Assembly: GCA_021201795.1 (NCBI GenBank) | Contig: JAJQEF010000006.1 | Coordinates: forward strand, 1 to 64,000 | Length of the DNA: 64,000 bases | Direction of reading: 5' to 3' | Source of the DNA: Rikenellaceae bacterium | GTDB lineage: Bacteria > Bacteroidota > Bacteroidia > Bacteroidales > Rikenellaceae | Shown: piece after piece, positions 52,428-63,486 of the stretch | Layout of the letters: each line of letters begins with the position of its first letter | Position numbering within the stretch: position 1 is the stretch's first letter | Translations under genes and position numbers: made by a program | Notes under the pieces: model-generated | What the model saw: the letters and a program-made list of their open reading frames with translations, nothing else | Database searches by the model: none | Told to the model about the DNA's origin: nothing

Positions 52428-53126
52428 ATGGCAGACAATAAAAAACAGGTTAAGGAAGATCCGGAAGAGGTAATAGAATCCGCTATCAATAAAACGGAAA
52501 TGTTTATCTTCAAGAATGGTAAAACCTTACTGACCATTCTGTTAGTTCTTGTGGTTATTGTCGGTGGCTTTACTGCTTACAGGTACCTATATTCTGTACC
52601 TCAGCAGAAAAAAGCTGCATCAGCTATTTTTGAAGCTCAAAACGCTTTCGCTGTAGATTCTTTCGAACTGGCGCTTCACGGAGATGGTAATAACTTAGGT
52701 TTTCTTCAGGTGATCGATAAATACGGTTCGACTAAAAGCGGTAATCTGGCTAAACATTATGCAGGACAATGCTACCTTAAATTAGGAGAATATCAGAATG
52801 CGATCAATTGTTTTGAAAAATATAAACATGTAAAAGGATTGTCGGCTGAAATGGTCAATGCTGTAAATGAAGGTTTGGCAGGGGATGCTTACGTTCAGTT
52901 GGGCAATACGGCACAGGGGCTTAAACAATACCAGAAAGCTATCGATCAGAGTGATAACGATCTTACAGCACCATACTATGCGAAGAAAGCGGGAGTGCTT
53001 TCACAGAGTACGGGCGACTATAAAAAAGCTCTTGAGTATTACAATACCATAAAGAGTAAATATCCGACTTCTATGGAGGCTCGCGATATAGAAAAATATA
53101 TCGGACAGGTTGAACAGAAACTATAA
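52428..53126 (+). CDS. Membrane-anchored TPR protein (YfgM-like)
   Basis: N-terminal TM helix after charged segment; TPR-like repeats. Confidence 0.85.
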   Translation: MADNKKQVKEDPEEVIESAINKTEMFIFKNGKTLLTILLVLVVIVGGFTAYRYLYSVPQQKKAASAIFEAQNAFAVDSFELALHGDGNNLGFLQVIDKYGSTKSGNLAKHYAGQCYLKLGEYQNAINCFEKYKHVKGLSAEMVNAVNEGLAGDAYVQLGNTAQGLKQYQKAIDQSDNDLTAPYYAKKAGVLSQSTGDYKKALEYYNTIKSKYPTSMEARDIEKYIGQVEQKL

Positions 53127-53146
53127 ACCTTCCAAGTATAAATAAT

Positions 53147-53174
53147 AAAAGGTTGCTGTGAGGCAGCCTTTTTT
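53147..53174 (+). terminator. Hairpin terminator
   Basis: AAAAGGTTGCTGTGAGGCAGCCTTTTTT. Confidence 0.75.
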
Positions 53175-53188
53175 AAATTTAAATATAT

Positions 53189-53707
53189 ATGGCTACGGAA
53201 TTAAAAAATTTATCCGTTTTCGAAGGAGACGCTATCCCTTCTGCAAATGATATGAAAGTAGGTATTGTTGTTGCCGAATGGAACTGGGAGATAACAGGAG
53301 CGTTACTTAACGGAGCGGTCGAGACGTTGAAAAAATACGGTTGTGCGGAATCGAATATAATGGTACGTAAAGTTCCGGGAACGTTCGAGTTAACTTTAGG
53401 GGCACAGTTTTTTGCTGAATATACGGATGTGGATGCCGTAATTACAATAGGCTGTGTAATTCAGGGAGATACGAGACATTTCGATTTCATATGCAACGGT
53501 GTAACATACGGGATTACGGAATTGGCGCTGAAGTGCAACATGCCTGTGATCTTTAGTGTATTGACCACTAACGATCTGCAACAGGCACTCGACCGTGCGG
53601 GTGGCAAACACGGTAATAAAGGCGACGAGGCGGCAATGACCGCAATTAAAATGATTGCCCTTCAAAAGGAAATGAGCGGAGAGAGCAATATTTCATATTA
53701 TGAATAA
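53189..53707 (+). CDS. ribH: 6,7-dimethyl-8-ribityllumazine synthase
   Basis: [50 protein letters not shown]. Confidence 0.97.
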   Translation: MATELKNLSVFEGDAIPSANDMKVGIVVAEWNWEITGALLNGAVETLKKYGCAESNIMVRKVPGTFELTLGAQFFAEYTDVDAVITIGCVIQGDTRHFDFICNGVTYGITELALKCNMPVIFSVLTTNDLQQALDRAGGKHGNKGDEAAMTAIKMIALQKEMSGESNISYYE

Positions 53708-54439
53708 ATGCCGCTTTTTTTACATGTAATAAGAACATACTTCCGATCGGTATTACATCTTTTTTTACCTTCGTTCTGTTCCGTATGTGGTAAAAATCTT
53801 GGTGAACAGGAGGAGTTTATCTGCATTTCTTGCAGGTGGAATATGCCTGTGACCGGATATTCCGGTCTTAAAGAAAATCCTGCATGGGAAAAAATAAAGA
53901 TTGCCGGAGTTGAAAATGCTTCGGCGATGTTCTTTTATAACAAAGGAAGCGGTTATGACGAAATTATACATACATTCAAATACAAAGGCAGATCGTCAGC
54001 TGCTTATCAACTTGGAAAATGGTTCGGGCAGGATCTAAAAGAATCGTTTCTTTATTCTGATATCGATCTGGTAGTACCTGTTCCATTACATCCTTTACGT
54101 TTAATCAGTAGAGGATACAACCAATCCGCTTATATTTCACGCGGGATTGCCAAAATATTAGGATGCAGGCTGTCTACCTCGAATCTTGTCCGTGTTAAAT
54201 ATAACCGCAGCCAGACAGAATATAGCAAAAAAGAAAGATGGGTAAACGTAGAAGGAATTTTTAATATAATTAATCCTTCGATATTTGAGAATAAGCATAT
54301 TCTGTTAGTGGATGATGTTCTTACCACCGGAGCTACCCTGGAGGAATGTATAGAAACGATTAAGAAAAAAGTGGACAACTGCCGTATCAGCGTTGCCGTT
54401 CTTGCTGTAACTCCACATGACATTTTAGGAAAAGATTAG
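53708..54439 (+). CDS. ComF-family phosphoribosyltransferase-like protein
   Basis: LPSFCSVCGKNL zinc motif; ILLVDDVLTTGATLEEC. Confidence 0.95.
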   Translation: MPLFLHVIRTYFRSVLHLFLPSFCSVCGKNLGEQEEFICISCRWNMPVTGYSGLKENPAWEKIKIAGVENASAMFFYNKGSGYDEIIHTFKYKGRSSAAYQLGKWFGQDLKESFLYSDIDLVVPVPLHPLRLISRGYNQSAYISRGIAKILGCRLSTSNLVRVKYNRSQTEYSKKERWVNVEGIFNIINPSIFENKHILLVDDVLTTGATLEECIETIKKKVDNCRISVAVLAVTPHDILGKD

Positions 54440-54537
54440 GCCAGCTATATAGAAAAAACTGTCATTTTGACAGATGAAATCCGATGGCATGTATATTGTA
54501 AATTTTGCTATGTAGAATAATAAAAAACTCAAACAAT

Positions 54538-56598
54538 ATGCAGAATGGAAAAATAGGGGTTACTACGGACAATATATTCCCCGTAATCAAAAAATTTCTT
54601 TATTCCGATCATGAAATATTCCTAAGGGAACTCGTTTCGAACTCAGTAGATGCAACACAGAAAATGAAGACTCTGTCTTCAATGGGTGAGTTTAAGGGAG
54701 AACTGGGAGACTTAACTATTCATATTTCGGTTGACCCGGAAAAAAAGATACTGAAAATATCCGACCATGGAATTGGAATGACAGCCGAAGAGGTTGAAAA
54801 ATATATAAATCAGATCGCTTTTTCCAGTGCTGAAGAATTCATGCAGAAATACCAGAACCAGGCAGGAATCATCGGTCATTTCGGTCTCGGATTTTATTCT
54901 GCATTCATGGTTGCAGAGAAGGTAGAATTGGTTACCCGTTCTTATAAAGAAGGATCCAAACCAGTAAAATGGACATGTGTAGGGACGCCGGAGTATACCT
55001 TAGAGGAGCTTAATGAAGAAAAAGAGAGAGGTACCGATATAATACTTTATATCTCCGAAGATAATAAAGAATTCGCCGATAAACAGAAAATAAGAGAATT
55101 ACTCGATAAGTATTGTCGTTTTCTTCCTGTGCCTATAGCTTTTGGCAAAGAACAGGAATGGAAGGACGGTAAATATGTAGATACGGACAAAGATCAAATC
55201 ATTAACGATACAAACCCAGTATGGACCAAAAAGCCGTCTGAAATAACAGAAAAAGAATATGACGACTTCTATCACAAGCTGTATCCCGGAGGCTGTGAGC
55301 CATTGTTCCACATTCATCTTAACATAGATTATCCGTTCAATCTGACAGGGGTTCTGTATTTTCCTAAAATTAGGAATAACTTTGAAATTCAGAAAAATAA
55401 AATCCAGCTTTATTCCAATCAGGTATTCGTTACGGATTCCGTGGAAGGTATCGTGCCTGAATTCCTGACGCTTCTTCACGGAGTGATCGATTCACCGGAC
55501 ATTCCTTTGAATGTCTCCAGAAGCTATCTTCAGAGCGATTCGAATGTAAAGAAAATATCCAGTTACATTACCAGAAAAGTAGCGGATAGACTTCAGGAAT
55601 TGTTTAACTCGGATCGTTCGGACTTCGAAAAAAAATGGGACGACCTCAAAATATTTATTCAGTATGGAATAATTACAGACGAAAAATTTGCGGAGAAAGC
55701 TAAAGATTTTGTGTTATTGAAAAATACAGCAGGAAAGTATTTTACTTTGAATGAATATAACGAACTGGTGAAAGGTTCTCAGACAGATAAGAATAAAAGT
55801 GTTATTTATATCTATACAAATGACGTGGATGGACAGCACAGTTTTATTGAAGGCGCTGAAGCTAAGGGCTACGACGTGCTGGTGATGGACGGACAGCTGG
55901 ATAATCATTTCATAGGATGGTATGAGAATAAAAATCAGGAGCATAGATTTGTAAGGGTAGATTCGGATGTGGCCGATAAATTGATCGATAAAGAAGATGT
56001 TAAGCCTCTTTCACTCACATCGATGCAGCAGGATGTGCTTCGTCCGGTGTTCGAATCTCAACTTCCTTCGACGGATAAAGTTAATTACCTGGTCAGTTTC
56101 GAGGCTATGGACGAAAATCAGCAGCCTGTAGTTATAACTCGGAATGAATTCATGCGCCGTATGAAAGAAATGGCCGAAATGGGAGGCGGAATGCATTCTT
56201 TTTACGGACAAATGCCCGACAGTTTCAATGTAGTTGTAAATGGCAACCACCCGCTTGTAATCGATACTTTAGGTGAAGTCCAGTCAGAGCTTGGAGATGA
56301 GCTCGGTAAGTTGAATAAAAAAATAGATAAAATATCTTCTGAAAAACATATCATCGATGATAAACTTAAAAATATAAAAGAAGAAGATATTTCGGTGGAT
56401 GATAAAAATCACCGTGATGAGTTGGACAGCAAACTGGCCAAATATGTTGACGAAAGAACGAGCCTGCTTAAAGAAACCGGCCGTAAAAATAAACTGGTCA
56501 AACAACTTGTAGATCTCGCCCTTCTTTCCAACGGTATGTTAAAAGGAGAAGAGCTCACGAAATTTATACGAAGAAGTGTCGAGCTAATAGGAAAATAA
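54538..56598 (+). CDS. htpG: Molecular chaperone HtpG (Hsp90)
   Basis: EIFLRELVSNSVDATQK; GHFGLGFYSAFMVAEKVEL; start trimmed to MQNGKIG. Confidence 0.97.
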   Translation: MQNGKIGVTTDNIFPVIKKFLYSDHEIFLRELVSNSVDATQKMKTLSSMGEFKGELGDLTIHISVDPEKKILKISDHGIGMTAEEVEKYINQIAFSSAEEFMQKYQNQAGIIGHFGLGFYSAFMVAEKVELVTRSYKEGSKPVKWTCVGTPEYTLEELNEEKERGTDIILYISEDNKEFADKQKIRELLDKYCRFLPVPIAFGKEQEWKDGKYVDTDKDQIINDTNPVWTKKPSEITEKEYDDFYHKLYPGGCEPLFHIHLNIDYPFNLTGVLYFPKIRNNFEIQKNKIQLYSNQVFVTDSVEGIVPEFLTLLHGVIDSPDIPLNVSRSYLQSDSNVKKISSYITRKVADRLQELFNSDRSDFEKKWDDLKIFIQYGIITDEKFAEKAKDFVLLKNTAGKYFTLNEYNELVKGSQTDKNKSVIYIYTNDVDGQHSFIEGAEAKGYDVLVMDGQLDNHFIGWYENKNQEHRFVRVDSDVADKLIDKEDVKPLSLTSMQQDVLRPVFESQLPSTDKVNYLVSFEAMDENQQPVVITRNEFMRRMKEMAEMGGGMHSFYGQMPDSFNVVVNGNHPLVIDTLGEVQSELGDELGKLNKKIDKISSEKHIIDDKLKNIKEEDISVDDKNHRDELDSKLAKYVDERTSLLKETGRKNKLVKQLVDLALLSNGMLKGEELTKFIRRSVELIGK

Positions 56599-56600
56599 CT

Positions 56601-56627
56601 AAAGAGCCGGTCGTAGACCGGCTTTTA
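56601..56627 (+). terminator. Terminator after htpG
   Basis: AGCCGGTC-GTA-GACCGGCTTTT. Confidence 0.85.
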
Positions 56628-56731
56628 TATTAATTATACTTTGTGAATGTAAAAAAGCAATAATTGTTTCGAATATCTTCTTTTTATCAAAAGTTATTTA
56701 TCTTTGATAAGATTTATTCACAAGGTGAGTT

Positions 56732-59470
56732 ATGAAATTTTTCTTTTATAGAAGAGGTTTATACGGCAGTATAACAGTTATACTAACATTATTGATTCTG
56801 GTCGCGGGGTGTAAAAGAATATTCCCTGAACAAAAAAAACATATCTTTATAGTAGGTGACAATACTGTAGTTCCCGATAATCAAATTAACAGGTCTTTAG
56901 TCACAAGATTGGGAAGCGAAATATATAATGTCAACGCTGTGGGGTGGGGAAAATACTTTGCTTTCAGCACGGATTCGGATATAGCGGATTTTAGCGTAAT
57001 TGGTGGAAGGTACAGCACGAGGACATTATCTAGCGGAAGAAAATGGAAAAATGTAATATCTTCGATTAAAAGTAAAGATATAGTAATAATTAATTTATCC
57101 TCTTTCGAAAATAATCCTATCATGCAGACTCGGGATAATAGAGCGGCAGGGGTTTTACCCGGTACCGGAGAAGAATCCAAAATTGTGGAAAATAAACTCC
57201 GTGAAAGAACAGATACCGTGTATACTTACGGGTATTACTTAAATAAAATGATTAGAGATGTTAAATCTGCAAACGGTATTCCTGTTGTCATTTCTTCTTT
57301 TCCTTCGAGTAAAACTAATGATCAGTTTAAGAAAAATTTGTCTGTCTGGGCGAAAGAGGTTGCGAAAAAAAATAATGCTATATACATAGATCTTTACGAA
57401 TATGTTTCGGACATTTATAAGACTATGACCGACGAGGCGATTGATGAGCTTTACATTGATAATAACCTGACAAATAAAGGTGCCTATTTTATTGCCGGGA
57501 TCGTACATGAAAAACTGAAAAATAAAAGAAAGCTAAAGAAATATTTGGGAGGCAATTTTCCTTCTCTTGAAAATAGGCCTACTCTGGAAAGGCAGCGCAA
57601 CAGCCGGCCTGTGATCGTGCCGAAATTACGCCAGGATAAGGATCACATAAAAGAACCATATACGGTTGCTGCGAATCTGTCTCCGAGACAAATGGAAAAA
57701 TTAGGAAGAGGATTGGTCGCGTTCAAGCAGGACGACGGCAATGTTTTTATAAGCTGGAGAATGTCCGGTACGGATGCTTCGAATGTTGCTTTTAATTTAT
57801 ACAGAAGAACTGAAGATTCGACAATTAAAGTAAATGACTCACCGATAGCGGACGTAACATGGTTCGTCGATTCACTTTCCGACGGAACGCGTGATAACGA
57901 GTGGTTCGTGAAAACCGTTATGAATGGAAAGGAAGTAGAAACTTCGGGTTCGTTTAAAATCTCTGCAAACTCCACGGCTAAAAATTATTTATCCATTCCT
58001 TTGAACAAGCCTAAGGGGTATAAAACGAATGATGCATCGATAGCTGACTTGGACGGAGATGGAGAATACGAAATCATAGTTAAATGGGAAGTCCTGCCAT
58101 ACGACAATGCGAAGGCCGGTATAGCCGATGGTACTACAAAAATTGATGCCTATAAACTTGACGGAACATTCCTTTGGAGAATCGACCTTGGACCTAATAT
58201 CCGTGAAGGAGAACATTATACTCATTTTATGGTTTATGACTTCGATGGAGACGGTAAGGCTGAACTTATCTGCAAGACCGCGGAAGGGACTATCGACGGA
58301 TTAGGAAATGTTATTACGGATGAAAAAGGGATTGTAAATTATTATGCGCATCCCGAGACTGGATATATACTCGACGGACCCGAATATTTTTCCGTATTCG
58401 ACGGAAAAACAGGAAAAGAATTAGTCCGTGAAAAATACATCGAAAGAGGTCCAAAGGAAGATTGGCCGAAAACCTGGGGAGATTCTTATGGAAACCGGAT
58501 GGATCGTTTTCTTGCGGGAGTGGGATATTTCGATGGACAAAGACCGAGTGTCGTTCTGTGCAGAGGGTATTATGGACGAATTGTCGTAGAGGCATGGAAC
58601 TGGAGGGACGGGGAATTAACGAGATTGTGGAGATTCGACACTGATGACGGTAGCGGTGAATTCATGGCTTATAAAGGGCAGGGAAATCACAACCTCAGTA
58701 TCGGAGACGTAGACGGTGACGGAAAGGATGAAATAATTTACGGCGCCTGTGCTATTGACAGCGATGGGAGGGGTCTTTATACTACGGGATTGGGACATGG
58801 CGACGTAATTCATTTAACGGATCATGATCCTGACAGACCGGGGCTTGAAGTATTTCAATCTCATGAATCCTATCCGAACACCCATGGAATGGAAATGAGG
58901 GATGCCCGTACTGGAGAGAGTTTGTGGGGTGTTTATGCGGATTATAATGTCGGAATGGCAATGGCCGTGGATATTGATCCCCGTTACCGTGGAAGCGAAT
59001 GTTGGGGACCCGGTACCGCATTATATAGTGTCACAGGAGATAAAATTTCCGATACGGCTCCGTTCACCATGAATTTCGCGATATGGTGGGATGGTGACCT
59101 GCTGAGGGAATTAGTCGATAAAAATTTTATAGCCAAATGGAACTGGGAAAACTCCCGTACAGAGATAATATTTATTGCAGACGGCTGTCGTTCTAATAAC
59201 GGAGCAAAAGCTACGCCTGCAATATCTGCTGATATTTTCGGAGACTGGCGCGAGGAGTTGGTTTTTCCTACCGAAGATGATATGGAATTAAGAATATTTT
59301 CAACAACGATACCTACTGAATACAGATTTTATACTTTTATGCACGACCCCGTTTACAGAATCGGCGTTGCATGTCAGAATACGGGCTTTAATCAGCCTCC
59401 GCACGTTAGTTTTTTCTTAGGAGACGGGACTGGAGCCCAGCCTAAGGCCAATATTTACTATCCCGATTAA
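56732..59470 (+). CDS. Fusion of CE12-like SGNH domain (apparently catalytically dead) with PL11 rhamnogalacturonan lyase
   Basis: N-terminal GDNTV, GGRYSTRT, AAGVLPGTGEESK, VYTYGYYLNKMI (CE12-like); from about 57676 PRQMEKLGRGLVAFKQDDGNVFISWRM...DLDGDGEYEIIVKWE (PL11). Confidence 0.88.
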   Translation: MKFFFYRRGLYGSITVILTLLILVAGCKRIFPEQKKHIFIVGDNTVVPDNQINRSLVTRLGSEIYNVNAVGWGKYFAFSTDSDIADFSVIGGRYSTRTLSSGRKWKNVISSIKSKDIVIINLSSFENNPIMQTRDNRAAGVLPGTGEESKIVENKLRERTDTVYTYGYYLNKMIRDVKSANGIPVVISSFPSSKTNDQFKKNLSVWAKEVAKKNNAIYIDLYEYVSDIYKTMTDEAIDELYIDNNLTNKGAYFIAGIVHEKLKNKRKLKKYLGGNFPSLENRPTLERQRNSRPVIVPKLRQDKDHIKEPYTVAANLSPRQMEKLGRGLVAFKQDDGNVFISWRMSGTDASNVAFNLYRRTEDSTIKVNDSPIADVTWFVDSLSDGTRDNEWFVKTVMNGKEVETSGSFKISANSTAKNYLSIPLNKPKGYKTNDASIADLDGDGEYEIIVKWEVLPYDNAKAGIADGTTKIDAYKLDGTFLWRIDLGPNIREGEHYTHFMVYDFDGDGKAELICKTAEGTIDGLGNVITDEKGIVNYYAHPETGYILDGPEYFSVFDGKTGKELVREKYIERGPKEDWPKTWGDSYGNRMDRFLAGVGYFDGQRPSVVLCRGYYGRIVVEAWNWRDGELTRLWRFDTDDGSGEFMAYKGQGNHNLSIGDVDGDGKDEIIYGACAIDSDGRGLYTTGLGHGDVIHLTDHDPDRPGLEVFQSHESYPNTHGMEMRDARTGESLWGVYADYNVGMAMAVDIDPRYRGSECWGPGTALYSVTGDKISDTAPFTMNFAIWWDGDLLRELVDKNFIAKWNWENSRTEIIFIADGCRSNNGAKATPAISADIFGDWREELVFPTEDDMELRIFSTTIPTEYRFYTFMHDPVYRIGVACQNTGFNQPPHVSFFLGDGTGAQPKANIYYPD

Positions 59471-59483
59471 AAATTCAAAGAAT

Positions 59484-61825
59484 ATGACGATGAATAGATT
59501 TTGTAATATCCTTGCTGTATTTTTGTTAATAATGTTTGTAGGATGGACCGATGCCAGTGCCCAGCGGGTTCGTAAGGTTGCCAAAATTGACAAGAACTGG
59601 AAATTCCACCTTGGAGATGTCGAAAACGGACATTTGTCCGGTATAGACGACCACGGCTGGAGAATGCTTAATGTTCCGCATGACTGGAGTATCGAAGGAG
59701 ATTACGACCATAATAATTCCACGGGGCGAGGAGGGGGGGGTATCTCCCTTCTGGAATAGGATGGTACAGAAAATCCATAATGATCCCGGAAACCAACAAA
59801 GGTAAGCGTGTCTTTATAGAGTTCGAAGGAATAATGGCCAACAGCGATGTGTGGATCAACGGACATCATTTAGGGAGCCGTCCTTATGGGTATGTAAGCC
59901 AGATATACGATCTTACAGAATATCTTAATTACGGCCCGGACAGTCCTAATGTAATTGCGGTAAGGGTAAACAATTCTTTGCAGCCGGCATCGCGTTGGTA
60001 TACCGGAGCAGGTATCTACAGGCATGTCACGCTGATCACTGTAAATGATGTGCATCTCGACCATTGGGGAGTATTCGTTACGACGCCTGAAGTTTCTGCG
60101 AAAGAAGCTGTCGTGGCCATTCAGGCCGAGGTTATAAATAATGGAAAAAATTCAGGTACCTATAAAGTCAGGACATATGTCACAGCTCCTGACGGAAGAA
60201 CATATACTTCTGAGACCGCGAATGTTACGGTGAGAGGGAATAGTAAAGCTATTGCTAAAACGACAATAAAAATAGATAATCCGTTGTTATGGGATATTGA
60301 AGCCCCGAATCTTTATACGGCTGTAACGCAATTATTATCAGGTACGCGTGTTATCGATGATCAAAGTAACGATTTCGGAATAAGGGATTTTCATTTCGAT
60401 CCGGAAACAGGCTTCTATCTCAACGATAAAAATATAAAAATCCTTGGTGTATGCCTGCATCACGATGGTGGTGCTGTTGGAGCTGCGGTGCCGGCTTCCG
60501 CATGGGAGAGGCGTTTGAAAAAATTGAAAGAAGTTGGCTGCAATGCTATTCGCACCGGACATGCCCCGATGGACCCGACTTTTCTGGATTTATGCGACCG
60601 TATGGGATTTTTGGTTATGAACGAAACCTTCGACACATGGACGGCTGCGAAAAACCATGCACCTTATGGCTACAATCTGCATTTTGAAGAGTGGTGGGAT
60701 AAGGATACACGCGATATCGTACGCAGAGACCGAAATCATCCGAGTATATTCATATATAGTGTAGGTAATGAGATCAGGGACAATCTGAACAGCGAAGAAG
60801 GACAGGAGCGGTTTGTGATGCAGCGGGATATGGTAAAAACCCTTGATCCGACGCGTCCTGTGACGATAGCTCTTTTCCGTCCTAATCAGATGAATGTGTA
60901 TAATAATGGTTTCGCGGAACTTATGGATGTTGTCGGACAAAACTATAGGGTTAATGAGCTTGAGCAGGCATGGAAAGACGATCCGAACAGAAAAGTCCTT
61001 GGGACAGAGAATGCACGCGATAGAATGACATGGCTGGCTCTTCGAGATAATCCGTTCATGTCCGGACAGTTTTTATGGACAGGCTTCGATTATCTCGGCG
61101 AATCTGATTGCCCGGAAGTTGTTGCCGATCATGGTTTATTCGACCGCACCGGAGGGTGGAAACCGGATGCATGGCAGCGTCAAAGCTGGTGGACCGATAA
61201 GCCTATGGTAAGGATCGTACGACGGGTAAACCCGGAAGTCAACAGGTTTATTGCGGACTGGACTCCGGCAAACATGGATATTATAGGAGAAACTGTCAGT
61301 GTCGCAGTATTCAGTAATTGCGAGGAAGTAGAATTGTTCCTCAACGGAGAGTCGATGGGAGTTGTAGAGGTTCCCGATGATGCTTCTCCATGCGAATGGG
61401 AAATAGATTATGCTCCGGGCGAGATCAAGGCTATAGGGAGAATAAACGGTAAAATTGTTGCCGAGCATGGATATCAGACAGCATCGAGAGCCCGTAAGGT
61501 TTCTTTGTCCACTGAAAAGGAAGTTCTTAAAAATACATGGGACGATGTCGTTTATATTACGGCGACAATAGAAGACGACAAGGGTGTAAAGTGTCCAAAT
61601 GGTCAGGAAAAGGTAAAGTTTATGATATCCGGCCCGGGGGAGATTATTGCCGTAGACAATGCGGACATTCGCAGTCATGAAAGATACAAGACCAATGAGA
61701 AAACCTCTTACAGGGGAGAGGTTGTTGCGATAGTGTGTGCTACCGGAATCGGTGAAATAAAAGTTTACGCTTCATCCTCTGGACTTGAAGGCTCGATGGT
61801 AAGGATAAATGCGGTTGAAAATTAA
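59484..61825 (+). pseudogene. GH2-family beta-galactosidase, frameshifted at a G8 tract (59733-59740)
   Basis: ORF 1 ...RMLNVPHDWSIEGDYDHNNSTGRGG, then +frame YLPSGIGWYRKSIMIPETNKGKRVFIEFEGIMANSDVWINGHHLGSRPYGY...; GH2 motifs in both parts. Confidence 0.9.
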
Positions 61826-61836
61826 TTGAACATAAA

Positions 61837-62922
61837 ATGCATAAAAGAATATTGCTTTCTGTTTTGGTTTTTTCGATATCGATAATTTCGGTATGCGGAC
61901 AACTCGATGCGCCTTACTTTAAAATTTTTCAGTTTCCAGCCGATAAAATACCGCGTATAGACGGTAATTTTGATGATTGGGACTTAGTCCCGGATTCATA
62001 TATAATCGGGACAGAGGAGTTGTGGGATGACTCAGGCATACATCAGGGAATGAATCGCGAATCTATCGATGTAAAAGTTAAGGTAGGATGGGTTAAAGGT
62101 CTTAATCGTTTGTATTTTATGTATGAAGCGTATGACGATTACTGGGATTTTACACATCCGGGATTACATAATGATATTTTTGAGATCGTAGTGGACGGCG
62201 ATATGTCCGGAGGACCGCTTATAGACAGGTTCCATCCTAATAAAGACAACATGGATATATGGGATGCTTATTTCTCTTTCCATGGTGTTCATGCCCAGAA
62301 TTATCATATTTTCACTCCTCCTGCAGAAGGAAAAGACTGGGCGCTGGCATGGGGTAGCCAGCCATGGATCAAGGAACTCCCGTATGCAAATGCCGCTTAT
62401 GACTATGATTTTAAACCGGGAGAATCAGGTGTCTTAAGGCTTGAATTCTGGATCACTCCGTTCGATTATGCAGGTAATGATCCGTCGAGATCGATAGAAT
62501 CCGAATTATATGAGAACAAGAACATAGGTCTTTGCTGGGCGATCATTGACTATGACGATGTCGACGGCGAGGGAAAGAATAACGGATTCTGGAATCTTTC
62601 AAAGCATCATACCATGTATGGGAATGCTTCGGAGCTAAGAACCTTTAAATTGATGCCCCTCGAACCGGAATTTCAAAAGTCTATAGATGCCAAATGGACT
62701 TTTAATGTAATAGATATGGATCGCATGATTGTAGCATTTAAAGATAATTCTTACGGGGAAATAACATCATGGGAATGGGATTTCGGAGATGGGAATTTTT
62801 CTAACGAACAGCATCCTATACATAAATACGAAGAACCGGGTTTGTATATAGTTACTCTTGATATTAAAGGGCCTTCCGGAACTTCGCGCAGTATAAGGGT
62901 TTGGGATGTAGCTGTTAAATAG
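61837..62922 (+). CDS. Secreted CBM9-like/DOMON-like protein with C-terminal PKD domain
   Basis: RIDGNFDDWDLVPDSYIIG...; EITSWEWDFGDGNFSNEQHPIHKYEEPGLYIVTL PKD motif. Confidence 0.8.
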   Translation: MHKRILLSVLVFSISIISVCGQLDAPYFKIFQFPADKIPRIDGNFDDWDLVPDSYIIGTEELWDDSGIHQGMNRESIDVKVKVGWVKGLNRLYFMYEAYDDYWDFTHPGLHNDIFEIVVDGDMSGGPLIDRFHPNKDNMDIWDAYFSFHGVHAQNYHIFTPPAEGKDWALAWGSQPWIKELPYANAAYDYDFKPGESGVLRLEFWITPFDYAGNDPSRSIESELYENKNIGLCWAIIDYDDVDGEGKNNGFWNLSKHHTMYGNASELRTFKLMPLEPEFQKSIDAKWTFNVIDMDRMIVAFKDNSYGEITSWEWDFGDGNFSNEQHPIHKYEEPGLYIVTLDIKGPSGTSRSIRVWDVAVK

Positions 62923-62925
62923 TGG

Positions 62926-62950
62926 AAACCGCCTCAAAGGCGGTTTTTTT
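62926..62950. terminator. Hairpin terminator between convergent genes
   Basis: AAACCGCCTCAAAGGCGGTTTTTTT. Confidence 0.85.
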
Positions 62951-63485
62951 AATATATGATCTTTTGTTTTACTTTTTTAAGGCAAGAAGCCATTTCCGGA
63001 GTAGGGTCGTGACTTAACGTATCCAATATATCCGGTAAATATTCCGTTGTCCATGGGACCTTATCGTAGATTATGGTTATAATATACATTGCCCACACTT
63101 TTACGGCAATTTTATATCGAGGGTCGATTGCACGTGTACATACGGTTTCCGCTAATTCGTTCAACAAATTCTCATCCGGAACAAATAACTTACGATTGAT
63201 GATGTGATAGACTATTTTGCCATAATGCCGCATTACGCTTTCATTCGAGATCTTATTATAATCTTCGACAATCCGTTTGTAATAAGGACGAAAAAAAACA
63301 ATATCTCTGAAAAACGCAGTCTCCAACCCGTACGCGGAGCGAAAAGACTGGACGCCTTTTCCGTTCAGGGCAATGTCCATAGCATCGGTAACGAGATCAT
63401 TTTTAAGGATCAGATTGGCCCATTCGTCATTGCAGTTTCCATAGAATCGTTGGGATATTATTTCGTAAAATTCGTTTTTATCCAT
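62949..63485 (-). CDS. Hypothetical protein
   Basis: Intact ORF with ATG, abutting ubiA-like gene; no family recognised. Confidence 0.7.
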   Translation of the reverse strand: MDKNEFYEIISQRFYGNCNDEWANLILKNDLVTDAMDIALNGKGVQSFRSAYGLETAFFRDIVFFRPYYKRIVEDYNKISNESVMRHYGKIVYHIINRKLFVPDENLLNELAETVCTRAIDPRYKIAVKVWAMYIITIIYDKVPWTTEYLPDILDTLSHDPTPEMASCLKKVKQKIIY

Positions 63486-63486
63486 G

